A stretch of 64,000 nucleotides of DNA from Methanococcoides sp. LMO-2 (GTDB lineage Archaea > Halobacteriota > Methanosarcinia > Methanosarcinales > Methanosarcinaceae), in contig NZ_JBCAUS010000005.1 of assembly GCF_038432375.1 (NCBI RefSeq), forward strand, positions 38,047 through 102,046, written 5' to 3'. The position numbers were made by a program, and so were the translations under genes. The notes under the pieces were generated by a model that did not search any database, had not been told where the DNA came from, and saw only the letters and a program-made list of their open reading frames with translations. Positions 34,981 through 43,555 of this stretch are shown here, one piece after another (within the stretch, counting starts at the first letter, position 1; each line of letters begins with the position of its first letter).

Positions 34981-35928
34981 TCAATTTTTTCTGTCTCTTA
35001 TATCCATAATCATTCCTTCCATATAGTGAAGTATGTGACCCACATAATTTGCAGCGAACTCATCACTTTTATAATCCCATTTCCATGTATCTGGCTGTCT
35101 TACACTACTTACTCTTTTATCTTCATAGTATGTATGTAATAATTTACGTATAACTTCTTGCAATTGTGTTGTTATTTGAATTTCAATAAAAATTTCTATT
35201 TTTTTTGTATCCCAATCATATTTGGGAATTTCAAAGGTTTGTTTTACATCCATATGAGCTGCATAATATCCTTCATCTTTTGCTTCTAAAGATATTCTAC
35301 ATTCTGAACCATGTTTTTTACAAATCTCTTCGATTTTGCTAACCAAAAATTCAATACCATCTAAGTATTTAACGACAAATAGCGTTCTAACAATGTCTCC
35401 TGTTTTTTCAAACCAGTTATCGGGAAGAACCCAACCCATATCAGGTTCTTCGGGCCAATTGTTATTATTAACAACATTTTTCCTAAAGGATTTCAATATG
35501 AATGAATCATAAGGTTTATTGTTTAATACAGGGACAAAATTAGGACTAAAAAGTTTATATCCGCTTGTTTTCAGATTATACTCTTCATCATATTCCTTAA
35601 TATTTTGAGATAGCTCAGTCCATAATGAAGATTTTTTAAAATCATCACTAATTATTCCTCTTACTGAATGATAGTGAGTTTCTGTCCTACTTGAGATATC
35701 TATTCCAAACTTTTCTTTTACCCATTTTTTGTATTCTTCAATGTTTTGTGGTTTTTGCTCCTCAATATTGTATGAAGCATTCAATTTTTTTTGTATTATT
35801 GGCTCTTTTTGTGACTTTAATTCTTCTAATTCAGCACAAACTAGTTTATATTTTGTATAAATATCAGCATCATCATCAAAAGTATCTTCAATTCTAAAGT
35901 CTGATGATTTCGCTTTTAGTTTACTCAT
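34981..35928 (-). CDS. RelA/SpoT-like nucleotidyltransferase-domain protein
   Basis: A 315-residue protein. The C-terminal 130 residues resemble the (p)ppGpp synthetase fold: DIVRTLFVVKYLDGIEFLVSKIEEIC, then DEGYYAAHMDVKQTF (compare GYRSxH), then IEIFIEIQITTQLQEVI (compare EIQIRT) and a His-containing helix LLHTYYEDKR. The usual DxxGxR motif is altered (DIVRT), so activity may differ. The N-terminal 180 residues are charged and of unknown fold. RelA/SpoT domains are rare in archaea; small ones in bacteria often act as toxins (toxSAS) or phage-defence effectors. The gene is AT-rich, next to tRNA-Ser, with a small downstream partner. Confidence 0.72.
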   Translation of the reverse strand: MSKLKAKSSDFRIEDTFDDDADIYTKYKLVCAELEELKSQKEPIIQKKLNASYNIEEQKPQNIEEYKKWVKEKFGIDISSRTETHYHSVRGIISDDFKKSSLWTELSQNIKEYDEEYNLKTSGYKLFSPNFVPVLNNKPYDSFILKSFRKNVVNNNNWPEEPDMGWVLPDNWFEKTGDIVRTLFVVKYLDGIEFLVSKIEEICKKHGSECRISLEAKDEGYYAAHMDVKQTFEIPKYDWDTKKIEIFIEIQITTQLQEVIRKLLHTYYEDKRVSSVRQPDTWKWDYKSDEFAANYVGHILHYMEGMIMDIRDRKN

Positions 35929-36136
35929 AAATGATTACCATATCCCAATTTATTGGTTTACTATAAAAACTTATAACCAGTTATCCTAAAGATATATAAT
36001 ATCTAGGTACAAATTCCATAAATCAAAATCTACATTTTTGATGTTTTAAATTCACTCAACCACCTAAAAAAAGAAGGGGAATAAACCCGTAAATTTCAAC
36101 ATAAATAGATTAAGAACAAGCATCCAAAAATGAAAT

Positions 36137-36310
36137 TCAACCAAGCTTTCCATAATAGTTCTTCCACTTATCCGCCCTTTTGATGAACTCCTCATACCCT
36201 TCCTTTTGAATAAACTCGATGAATTGCCTGCACCCGCGACATTTCTTGTTCTTAAATTCACGATAGGTCTTGCAATAGGCACCACAACAACCAATCTCGA
36301 TTACAGTCAT
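36137..36310 (-). CDS. small DUF3795-like Cys protein
   Basis: A 57-residue protein read by hand: MTVIEIGCCGAYCKTYREF, then KCRGCRQFIEF and a C-terminal helix. The CCGAYC...CRGC pattern is that of DUF3795-type small zinc proteins. The ATG at 36308-36310 has GAGGAG and AAAGG upstream. It lies at the far edge of the AT-rich island. An overlapping reading in another frame (36064-36294) has no homology-like features and is a shadow. Function is unknown. Confidence 0.75.
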   Translation of the reverse strand: MTVIEIGCCGAYCKTYREFKNKKCRGCRQFIEFIQKEGYEEFIKRADKWKNYYGKLG

Positions 36311-36400
36311 TGACCTTTACTCCTCTTGACCCCACACCATCAGTAATTCAATTATTTAAAATTATGATCATTAATAGATTTCCGACCACGGTACAGCCAA

Positions 36401-37378
36401 ATGCCTTATATCCCTGATATCCCTAAAGGCTACTTTCTAATAAAAAACGAGGCGAAGAAAGTGAAAGGATGGATATTATACAAACATTCCGAACTGGAGC
36501 TAAAACCTGAAACTTACGAAATAAACCATCTTCTTGAAGTTGCTGAAAAGAACAATATTGAGATGAGAGTTATCAGGCCTGAGCAGTTCGAGCTTATTGT
36601 CACAAGGGATGACCGGAAAAGTGTTCTTCTGGATGGAGAAACGGTGTCACTGCCTGATTTCCTGCTTCCCAGAATGGGTGCAGAAACATCTTATTATGCA
36701 CTGGCCATTATAAGGCATCTGGAAAGGCTTGGGGTCCATACGTTCAACTCATCCCACAGTATTGACACGGTAAAGGACAAACTGTACTCCCAGCAGATAC
36801 TCGCAGAAGCGGATATTGCATTCCCAAAGACCATGCTTGCAAAACATCCCATCGACGTAAACCTTGTTGAGGAAAAATTTGGATTCCCACTGGTCGTAAA
36901 GGCACTTTCAGGATCCATGGGGAGTGGAGTGTTCCTTTCCGAGAGCAAATCAAACTTCATCGACCTTATGGAACTCATACGTTCAACAAGGAGCAATGTT
37001 AACTTCATCATTCAGGAATTCGTCAAGTCAAGCATGGGTCGTGACCTTCGCGTAATGATCATCGGAGGGCGTGCTGTTGCCTGCATGGAAAGGGTAGCAC
37101 CTGAAGGGGATTTTAAGGCCAATTTTTCAAGGGGAGGAATGGTCCGGTCCTTTGAAATGACACCGGAGATCGAATGGCTGGCCACTGAGACTGCAAATGT
37201 CTTCGGACTGGAAATCGCAGGAATTGACCTCCTCTTTGACGGGGAACACTTCAAGGTCTGTGAAGCGAACTCATCCCCTGGTTTTGAAGGAGTGGAAAGC
37301 TGCTGTGATGTAGACATTGCACAGGAGATGTACGATTTCATCAGGGTAAGACTGGGAATATTCCCGGAAGATGAATGA
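36401..37378 (+). CDS. RimK-type ATP-grasp ligase
   Basis: A 325-residue ATP-grasp enzyme of the RimK family of alpha-L-glutamate ligases. It shows DKLYSQQILAEADIAFPKTML, the glycine loop FPLVVKALSGSMGSGVFL, QEFVKSSMGRDLRVMIIGG and the metal/ATP end ICEANSSPGFEG-like KVCEANSSPGFEGVESCC. In methanogens this family includes MptN (glutamate ligation to tetrahydromethanopterin) and CofF (alpha-glutamate cap on F420); other RimK proteins modify ribosomal protein or peptides. The sequence alone does not choose among these. Confidence 0.85.
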   Translation: MPYIPDIPKGYFLIKNEAKKVKGWILYKHSELELKPETYEINHLLEVAEKNNIEMRVIRPEQFELIVTRDDRKSVLLDGETVSLPDFLLPRMGAETSYYALAIIRHLERLGVHTFNSSHSIDTVKDKLYSQQILAEADIAFPKTMLAKHPIDVNLVEEKFGFPLVVKALSGSMGSGVFLSESKSNFIDLMELIRSTRSNVNFIIQEFVKSSMGRDLRVMIIGGRAVACMERVAPEGDFKANFSRGGMVRSFEMTPEIEWLATETANVFGLEIAGIDLLFDGEHFKVCEANSSPGFEGVESCCDVDIAQEMYDFIRVRLGIFPEDE

Positions 37379-37454
37379 AGTGCAAAAGAAAAAAATAAAT
37401 GGAAAATCAGAAAGGAAAGGATCTTACTAAAAAAGAGGGAGGTTTCTTAAAACC

Positions 37455-38300
37455 TCACTCCATCACATTGTCCATGGTGAACTCGAACGTGTCCGTCACA
37501 CCGTTCACATCCACCGTATAGACTCCTGCTTCAAGACCATACACATCCAGAGGGATGTTCACCTCATAAGGCTCAAGTGCCTGGGTGCATATGGCATCTG
37601 CCGGTCTTTTGGTCTTCAGTGATACATCGAAGGTGTTCCCGTCCCTTATTACCTCGATGTTGTCCTCATCGATAACAGTGCATCCATCGGGTACATAGCC
37701 CGTTGCAACCACACTGACCTGCAATGGGAATGATTCCATCATCAGGATCTCTATGTCATCGACAGCAGCATCACGGATGATGTATTCATTGTCATCTCCG
37801 TCAGTGATGCTATCTGCACCATTACCATCGACAACATCCTGTTCGCCTGAAGCGAGCACAGTTACGGTCATGCTGAAAGTATCCTCTTCACCAGTGGTGT
37901 TTTCCCAGGGCCTCTTGTAGATAGCAGAGATCTCATAGGCACCCTCAGAATCTGCCTGAAGTTCCCATTCGTGGATTCCACCTGCGCCTACAATTTCTTC
38001 ATCCCCCTGATCGGTCACAAACTCATCGCCTACCAGTGTCAGACCCTCAGGGATCGTGAGGTTCCAGGAATAGCCTGTTGTCGGATTCTCTTCCAGTTTG
38101 ATCACAATAAGACCGTTCTGTTCTATTGAGATCTCATTGCCATTCTCGTTTTCTGTGAAAACTGATCCCGATTCCACTATATTTACATCATCTGTTAGAT
38201 CCGTATCGCCATTTTCAGTACAACCCATGGAAAAGGCAGCTACGGTCACTACCACAATGGTGATCAGGACCATTATGCCCATACCCGTATATTTTGACAT
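37455..38300 (-). CDS. lipoprotein with chagasin-type protease inhibitor domain
   Basis: A 281-residue secreted lipoprotein. The signal is hydrophobic (MGIMVLITIVVVTVAAFSMGC) with a lipobox-like FSMGC. Residues about 45-135 form an I42 chagasin domain with all three inhibitor loops: ENPTTGYSWN, GAGGIHEWE and YKRPWEN. Chagasin proteins block papain-like cysteine proteases. The C-terminal region (about 160-281) is a beta-rich domain with a Cys pair (ICTQALEPYEVNIPLDVYGLEAG) that I do not recognise. It stands alone in the genome context. Confidence 0.88.
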   Translation of the reverse strand: MSKYTGMGIMVLITIVVVTVAAFSMGCTENGDTDLTDDVNIVESGSVFTENENGNEISIEQNGLIVIKLEENPTTGYSWNLTIPEGLTLVGDEFVTDQGDEEIVGAGGIHEWELQADSEGAYEISAIYKRPWENTTGEEDTFSMTVTVLASGEQDVVDGNGADSITDGDDNEYIIRDAAVDDIEILMMESFPLQVSVVATGYVPDGCTVIDEDNIEVIRDGNTFDVSLKTKRPADAICTQALEPYEVNIPLDVYGLEAGVYTVDVNGVTDTFEFTMDNVME

Positions 38301-38419
38301 GATAATTTACCTCCTATATCTATTCAGATGAATGACTCGCAGATATATATCCATTACTTAAACTACGAATTGATTTGAAGTCTACTAACACCGATTTTAT
38401 GCAGATCTGATGCAAAATA

Positions 38420-39139
38420 TCATTTATTAAGTCGCTTCCGGACAGCTTCACTGGTAAGCTCTTTCAGTGCATCGGTTCCGATCCACCTGGCACTTGCAAC
38501 ATTCGATCCGGTCAGCTTCTCTGAAACTTCAATGGCCTTCCTGTTCAACTCCGGGTTGCGCTTGCCGATCTGCCTCAATGCCCAGTTGACGGCCTTTTTC
38601 ACAAAATTACGGGCATCGACCGACCCCTTTTCGATCAGGGGGAAGAATTCCTCAAATACAGAGTCTTCGGCCTTCTTGTCTGCCACGGCCATCCTCGCCA
38701 TGAGAACAAAACCGGAGCGTTTCACGAACTCCTCTTTCCTAGAACTCCATTCGATGGCCTTCCTTCGGGAGAATTGGGTCTTTTGGAAGAGGTTCATGCA
38801 GCACTGGTCACATATCTCCCAGTAGTCAAAATCAGAGACCCACATTTCCATCTGCTTTTCAGAGACTTGTTTTGGGTCGTCCACCATGGAAGCAAGGATC
38901 ATGGTCTCCCTGTACCCCTTGTCCCACAGCATGAGAGCCAGCTTGTGATCTTTTCCGATCTCCTTTGCGATCTTTCGCAGCTCAGGGATCGAGACGCCGT
39001 AGCACTTCTCAGGAGTGATCCAGAAATGTGCCATTCCTTCTATAGCCTCAGGATCGCTCAACTCCTCCAGTTTCACGATAATGCTTTCGTAGTTTTCTTC
39101 TGTTGTACCCACAAGAACAACTCCCATTGAATCGTACAT
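38420..39139 (-). CDS. AlkD-like DNA alkylation repair protein
   Basis: A 239-residue all-helical HEAT-like repeat protein of the AlkD/DUF6000 DNA glycosylase type. Typical elements are GVSIPELRKIAKEIGKDHKLALMLW, RETMILASMVDDP, DFDYWEICDQCCMNLF and NFVKKAVNWALRQIGKRNPELN, where the W...D and KK...WALR region lines the DNA groove. AlkD removes bulky or methylated purines without base flipping. A start at the second ATG (39125-39127) is possible. The catalytic role of this copy is inferred. Confidence 0.88.
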   Translation of the reverse strand: MYDSMGVVLVGTTEENYESIIVKLEELSDPEAIEGMAHFWITPEKCYGVSIPELRKIAKEIGKDHKLALMLWDKGYRETMILASMVDDPKQVSEKQMEMWVSDFDYWEICDQCCMNLFQKTQFSRRKAIEWSSRKEEFVKRSGFVLMARMAVADKKAEDSVFEEFFPLIEKGSVDARNFVKKAVNWALRQIGKRNPELNRKAIEVSEKLTGSNVASARWIGTDALKELTSEAVRKRLNK

Positions 39140-39715
39140 AAGAGTTAGTGTGGATGCTTTTTAAATTTTGTTAGGAGATCCTTTTTTAATAAGTAACAAG
39201 GAGAAACAACATAGGAGAGGAAATAAGCAAACTGCCATCTACATACCCCCAATCTACTTCACAACAACAGCAATTGCAACAACTGAGTGACCTGCTCTGA
39301 AAATTGTGAATACATATCACACATAATACTAACAGTTGTATGTGTATTCATACTCTATCTATTAAGAGGGATAAATCCTACTCAGCGCGCATCCAAACTA
39401 GTCTGGAAGAGGCAATTTCAACACATTCGGGAAAAATAAATTATTGCGGTTATTTCAGCTATTACTTCTTCTTAAAATGAGGAGTGTATAAAGGAAAACG
39501 CGAGTAGATTCACATTTCTGCCGTAACCTGTATATACAATTACAAAATAGTACTCTTTGTGTAATGAGCGGGACCCTAATTTCTTTTCAAGTACCCCCAC
39601 TCCCCAACCCGCTCATACCACTTTTCATAGCGATTTAGAACTAATTATTGTTTTTTGATAAATGTTAACGTTGTTACGTGTGGGTATTGTTGTATATTAC
39701 ACATTTATACAAATA
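39140..39715. other. gene-free intergenic region
   Basis: No convincing gene. It holds an imperfect inverted repeat, GAATACATA (about 39309-39317) against TATGTGTATTC (about 39339-39349), several A/T tracts and a C-rich run ACCCCCACTCCCC near 39592. These may mark the end of the cofD transcript and the AlkD-gene promoter. Confidence 0.4.
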
Positions 39716-40636
39716 TCATATAGTATTGAAAATACCAGTAACATATTCTGCAAGATCGATACTAATATCAACCGATCTCATCAGAGTATCCTTAAAAAAT
39801 ACCTCTATACCCATATCCATAATGGCATCTCCTGCAGATTCATCACGTACATCGATGACCATCGCATCAAGGATATCATTGTAGCATTCTGCAACACCAA
39901 CAGAGGAAACATCGAACCCACGTGCATCCATCAGTTTTCCTGCAGGTCCACTTATGGGCTCCTTTCCTATGATAGGGCTTACTGCAATCACTTTCTTCTT
40001 TTTGAGGATCTCACGCATACCGGGCAGGGAAATTATCGGACCGATACTTGTGATAGGATTGCTGGGACCTATCAACACCTCATCCTCTTCCTCGAGAGCT
40101 TCGAGGACAACTGGAGAGATGGATGCTTCATCTATCCCATCCTGTGACACTTCCAGCACCTCAGGTTCACCATGCTGTTTTACCCAGAAATCCTGAAAAT
40201 GGATCCTCCCGGAAGGTATTGTTATCATGGTAGATACAGCATCGTCGGACATTGGCAGTACACAGGAACGGATCCCAAATGAAGAAGTCATGCTTTGGAT
40301 AGCTTCTGTAAGGGTCATACCATTTCTTAAGAGCTCAGAACGCATGATGTGAGTAGCCCTGTCAAGATCACCTATCATCATACCCTCGTCATGACCTGCA
40401 AGCTTCATTGCTTCATGCGTGGCAAAGGTATCGTCCCTGACACCCCACCATTTACCCTTATCGATCCTTTCAGAGAACAGATAGAGCACGGTATCAATAT
40501 CAGGCGTTATCAGATTTCCCGAAACCCGGAGATCCTCCGCCGTGTTTACGACCACAGTGATATCCTCTTCAGGAATGACGTGTCTTAGACCATCGAGCAA
40601 TTTGGGAGTTCCTGTTCCACCTGATAATACGATCAT
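39716..40636 (-). CDS. cofD: 2-phospho-L-lactate transferase CofD
   Basis: A 306-residue enzyme of coenzyme F420 synthesis that joins the lactyl-phosphate moiety to Fo to make F420-0. It begins MIVLSGGTGTPKLLDGL, the family nucleotide-binding start. It then has VVVNTAEDLRVSGNLITPDIDTVLYL, the WWGVRDDTFATHEAM region, GDLDRATHIMRSELL and IGPSNPITSIGPIISLPGMREIL. Length is normal. It stands alone and is divergent from the HD hydrolase gene. F420 is essential for electron transfer in these methanogens. Confidence 0.96.
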   Translation of the reverse strand: MIVLSGGTGTPKLLDGLRHVIPEEDITVVVNTAEDLRVSGNLITPDIDTVLYLFSERIDKGKWWGVRDDTFATHEAMKLAGHDEGMMIGDLDRATHIMRSELLRNGMTLTEAIQSMTSSFGIRSCVLPMSDDAVSTMITIPSGRIHFQDFWVKQHGEPEVLEVSQDGIDEASISPVVLEALEEEDEVLIGPSNPITSIGPIISLPGMREILKKKKVIAVSPIIGKEPISGPAGKLMDARGFDVSSVGVAECYNDILDAMVIDVRDESAGDAIMDMGIEVFFKDTLMRSVDISIDLAEYVTGIFNTI

Positions 40637-40699
40637 ACAAAGCCTCTTATTTCTTGAAATAACGGAACATCATTATACCATGAAGACTATTTAAACCAT

Positions 40700-41896
40700 A
40701 TGAAAGTAATACGGGATCCGGTACACGGGTATATAGAACTGGACCAACTGGTATTGTCACTGATAGACACTCCCCAGATGCAGCGCCTGAGAAGGATACA
40801 GCAATTAGGCCTGTCCAATCTTGTATATCCCGGAGCTAACCACACCCGTTTTGAACATTCCCTGGGAGTAATGCACCTTGCAACCACCCTGACATCCCAA
40901 CTGGACTCCATCGAAAAGGACCAGAAAGATGAGATCCGTGCCGCTGCACTCCTTCATGATGTAGGACACGGGCCACTATCACATGTAACAGAGAATATCA
41001 TAAAGGAATACACCCGCCAGAGGCATGAGGATGTCAAACCGATCCTCAAAAAAGGTGAGATCGCAGAGATCCTGGAAGACCACGGCCTTGACCCTGTCAA
41101 CATTGCTGACCACATAAAAGGTGAGACCTCTCTTGGAAAGATCGTGAACAGCGAGATCGACGTTGACCGCATGGACTACCTGGTAAGGGATGCACACTAC
41201 ACAGGAGTTGCTTTCGGACTTGTGGACCATGCACGCCTGATACATGAGATGCAGTTCTATGAGGATAACCTGGTGGTCGGCCTGGGTGGCCTGAAAGCCG
41301 CGGAATCCCTTCTGGTCTCACGTTTCCTCATGCACCCTTCGGTCTATTACCACCATGTATCAAGGATAGCCGAAACAATGTTCACAAGAGCTGTACAGGA
41401 CCTTATCAACAAGGGTACTCTCGACCCCTTCAAACTGCGCCAGATGGAAGATGCCAGGTTATTCGAGATGATCCGGGCTGACAACGGGTATGCAGGAGAA
41501 CTTGCAAAGCGACTTGACGAGAGAAGACTGTACAAACGTGCCCTCCATACAGGGATCGATGTTGTGGGAGAGAATGTCCTGCGTTACAGGGGAAAGGTCG
41601 AGCGCGTGGAAAATGAGATCGCTGAGATGATCGGCATCGACAGCCAGGAAATACTGATCGATATCCCGAAGAGGCCTGAGATCGCAGAAATGAAGGCACT
41701 GATCAAGGTCGACGGAAAGATGCTGAGGCTTGATGAAGCGTCCAACATTGTGGCAACCATAGAGAATGCCCACCAGGATAACTGGAGGATGGGAGTCTAT
41801 ACAATTAAAGAACACAGGGATAAGGTCAGGAAAGCTGCAGAAGATTTCTTTGAAACAAAGAAAAAGACGAAGCAGTTCAGACTTACAGACCTATGA
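40700..41896 (+). CDS. HD-domain phosphohydrolase (dNTPase-like, COG1078)
   Basis: A 398-residue protein starting MKVIRDPVHGYIELDQLVLSLIDTPQMQRLRRIQQLGLSNLVYPGANHTRFEHSLGV. Metal-binding HD motifs are H in NHTRFEHS, HD in ALLHDVGHGPLSH and D in IDVDRMDYLVRDAHYTG. The family is related to SAMHD1 and dGTPases, so dNTP hydrolysis is likely. It is the first gene of a short operon with the LpdD-like gene and ubiX, although no functional link to flavin prenylation is evident. Confidence 0.92.
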   Translation: MKVIRDPVHGYIELDQLVLSLIDTPQMQRLRRIQQLGLSNLVYPGANHTRFEHSLGVMHLATTLTSQLDSIEKDQKDEIRAAALLHDVGHGPLSHVTENIIKEYTRQRHEDVKPILKKGEIAEILEDHGLDPVNIADHIKGETSLGKIVNSEIDVDRMDYLVRDAHYTGVAFGLVDHARLIHEMQFYEDNLVVGLGGLKAAESLLVSRFLMHPSVYYHHVSRIAETMFTRAVQDLINKGTLDPFKLRQMEDARLFEMIRADNGYAGELAKRLDERRLYKRALHTGIDVVGENVLRYRGKVERVENEIAEMIGIDSQEILIDIPKRPEIAEMKALIKVDGKMLRLDEASNIVATIENAHQDNWRMGVYTIKEHRDKVRKAAEDFFETKKKTKQFRLTDL

Positions 41897-41905
41897 GGTG
41901 ATACT

Positions 41906-42262
41906 TTGCCGGAAATGAGAAAACAGACAAGCAGGGGAGACCTTGTACTCGAGCACAGGATCATGGGAGAGGACCTTGTGGTGACCCTCACAGGAGGAAA
42001 TGCCCATGTAGGAGCCGTAGCTGTGGGCTACTATGACAGGATACCAGGACATGCATCCTCATCGGTCATCACCCTTCCATCACACAGGGACGATGCCATA
42101 GCACTTGATGCTGCAAGGCTTATCAGTTCGGTCACACACAGCACAACGGTGTTTACAGCAGGGATACATTTCGAGAACATCACAGGTGAAGAGATAGAGG
42201 AAGTATTATCCGCATCAAAAGAACTGATAGATGAATTCGTAAGATCACTGAAGGAGAATTAA
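41906..42262 (+). CDS. LpdD-like prenylated-flavin-associated protein
   Basis: A 118-residue protein related to LpdD, proposed to help deliver or stabilise prenylated FMN in UbiD-type decarboxylases. The sequence shows GEDLVVTLTGGNAHVGAVAVGYY, HASSSVITLPSHRDD and SVTHSTTVFTAGIHFENITGEEI. The start is TTG at 41906-41908 with GAGGTG five bases upstream. It lies two bases before ubiX, and the coupling supports the assignment. The UbiD decarboxylase itself is not in the window. Confidence 0.82.
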   Translation: MPEMRKQTSRGDLVLEHRIMGEDLVVTLTGGNAHVGAVAVGYYDRIPGHASSSVITLPSHRDDAIALDAARLISSVTHSTTVFTAGIHFENITGEEIEEVLSASKELIDEFVRSLKEN

Positions 42263-42264
42263 GA

Positions 42265-42816
42265 ATGGAGATAGTCATCGGTATAAGCGGAGCCTCAGGT
42301 GCACAATATGGAATTCGCCTTCTTGAGCTTCTGGCAGATATGGACATAGACACGCACCTTATACTCACAAAGGCTGCTGAGAAGATAATCGAAGTGGAGA
42401 CAGACCTTACGCCTGAAGACATAAAGGACCTGGCAACGTATGTCCATGACGAAAAGGACTTCACCGCGGCAATAGCAAGCGGATCTCATCCCTTCGAAGG
42501 AATGATCATAGCACCCTGCAGTATGAAAACGCTCGCATCAGTGGCAAATGGAACCTCTGACAACCTCCTCGGACGCACAGCGGATGTGTGCCTGAAAGAC
42601 AGGAGAAAACTTGTCCTCATGACCCGTGAAACGCCTTTAAGCGGCATCCATATTGAGAACATGCTGAAAGCACACAATGCAGGAGCCATACTACTGCCAG
42701 CCTCCCCGGCATATTACAACAGGCCGGAATCCATCGATGACCTCATCAACTTCATGGCAGGCAGGGCACTTGACCTGATGAAGGTCAAAAATGATGCTTA
42801 CAAGCGCTGGGAATGA
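42265..42816 (+). CDS. ubiX: flavin prenyltransferase UbiX
   Basis: A 183-residue flavoprotein that prenylates FMN to make the UbiD cofactor. It shows the N-terminal phosphate loop VIGISGASGAQYGIRLLELL, the SHPFEGMIIAPCSMKTLASVANGTSDNLLGRTADV core and the conserved LVLMTRETPLSGIHIENMLKA. These are all signatures of UbiX/Pad1. It is the last gene of the operon with the LpdD-like gene. Confidence 0.96.
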   Translation: MEIVIGISGASGAQYGIRLLELLADMDIDTHLILTKAAEKIIEVETDLTPEDIKDLATYVHDEKDFTAAIASGSHPFEGMIIAPCSMKTLASVANGTSDNLLGRTADVCLKDRRKLVLMTRETPLSGIHIENMLKAHNAGAILLPASPAYYNRPESIDDLINFMAGRALDLMKVKNDAYKRWE

Positions 42817-43063
42817 GATAGTCCACACTTCCATGCGCCGCCATCAAACGAATCCAGGGCGATCTTCCGGAGAATAGTATATAAGCCAGATCAATTTTAT
42901 GGATAAACTGTTCGGTGTATGCCCAAAAACGACGGAAAATCAAGCGATTAATTCCCAAAGACCAACAGCCTAACAGATAAGTATATCTACTATAACTTCT
43001 ATTTAGGGGAACGTGCTTCCAAAGGCACTGCATGCGAGGTCTTTTGCATGCGATTAACATGAT
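42817..43063 (+). promoter_or_regulatory. upstream region of tRNA-Pro
   Basis: No gene is assigned. A TATA-like TATATAA lies at 42878-42884 with no clear gene behind it. A second AT run (AAGTATATCTAC, about 42976-42988) is the likelier tRNA box. Two direct copies of TGCATGCGA lie at 43029-43037 and 43045-43053, just before the tRNA gene. Confidence 0.45.
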
Positions 43064-43141
43064 GGGATAGTAGGGTAGCCTGGTCGATCCTCGAGCGTTT
43101 GGGACGCTTGGACTGCGGTTCAAATCCGCGCTATCCCACCA
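43064..43141 (+). tRNA. tRNA-Pro(TGG)
   Basis: The acceptor GGGATAG pairs with CTATCCC. The anticodon arm is GAGCG-TTTGGGA-CGCTT, anticodon TGG. The T arm is GCGG-TTCAAAT-CCGC, and the terminal CCA is encoded in the gene. There is no intron. Confidence 0.95.
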
Positions 43142-43259
43142 CAATTAACTTTTCTGATCTGTTTTCACACATATTAAGCAAAGCTAACTGCAAAAGAGCA
43201 GTTCTTTAGCTATTTGGATAGTTTTATTAAATATGCAGTACTCACAAATTCCCATGACT

Positions 43260-43538
43260 ATGGCAAAAATAAAGTTATTTGCAAATCTCAGGGAATCTGC
43301 AGGTGAGTCGGAACTGGAGGTACAGGGAAAGACCGTACAGGAGATCCTTGATGCTCTTCTCTCAAAGTTCCCTCAGCTTCAGGAGATGGTCTTCAACGAG
43401 ATCGACGGAAAGAAGGAACTCCGAAGCTACATCAACATCCTCATAAACGGGGATAATGTCATGCATCTTGAAGGCCTTGACACCATCGTCAATGATGACG
43501 ACGAGATAGCAATATTCCCGCCTGTATCAGGTGGCTGA
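43260..43538 (+). CDS. MoaD/ThiS-type ubiquitin-like protein
   Basis: A 92-residue beta-grasp sulfur carrier ending in the diglycine VSGG (PPVSGG), needed for activation by an E1-like enzyme. It begins MAKIKLFANLRESAGESELEVQGKTVQEILDALLSKFPQL. Roles may be molybdopterin or tungstopterin synthesis, thiolation, or protein conjugation as a SAMP. I see no ribosome site. A TATA-like TTTATTAAATA lies at about 43224-43234, so the transcript is probably leaderless or nearly so, starting at the ATG at 43254 or 43260. Confidence 0.9.
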   Translation: MAKIKLFANLRESAGESELEVQGKTVQEILDALLSKFPQLQEMVFNEIDGKKELRSYINILINGDNVMHLEGLDTIVNDDDEIAIFPPVSGG

Positions 43539-43555
43539 ACTATTTTAAAGCAATA

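Noticed and set aside
36064..36294. 76-residue minus-strand frame in the AT-rich island
   Set aside because: It overlaps the 57-residue DUF3795-like gene, which has a proper ribosome site and a recognisable Cys pattern.
34217..36400. A second copy of the tRNA-Ser 3' end as an attachment site
   Set aside because: I looked through the AT-rich stretch and saw no repeat of the T-arm/acceptor sequence, so I do not claim an att pair.
42899..42973. 24-codon frame after the orphan TATA box
   Set aside because: Spacing from the TATA box would put the transcript start after the ATG, and the peptide has no recognisable features.
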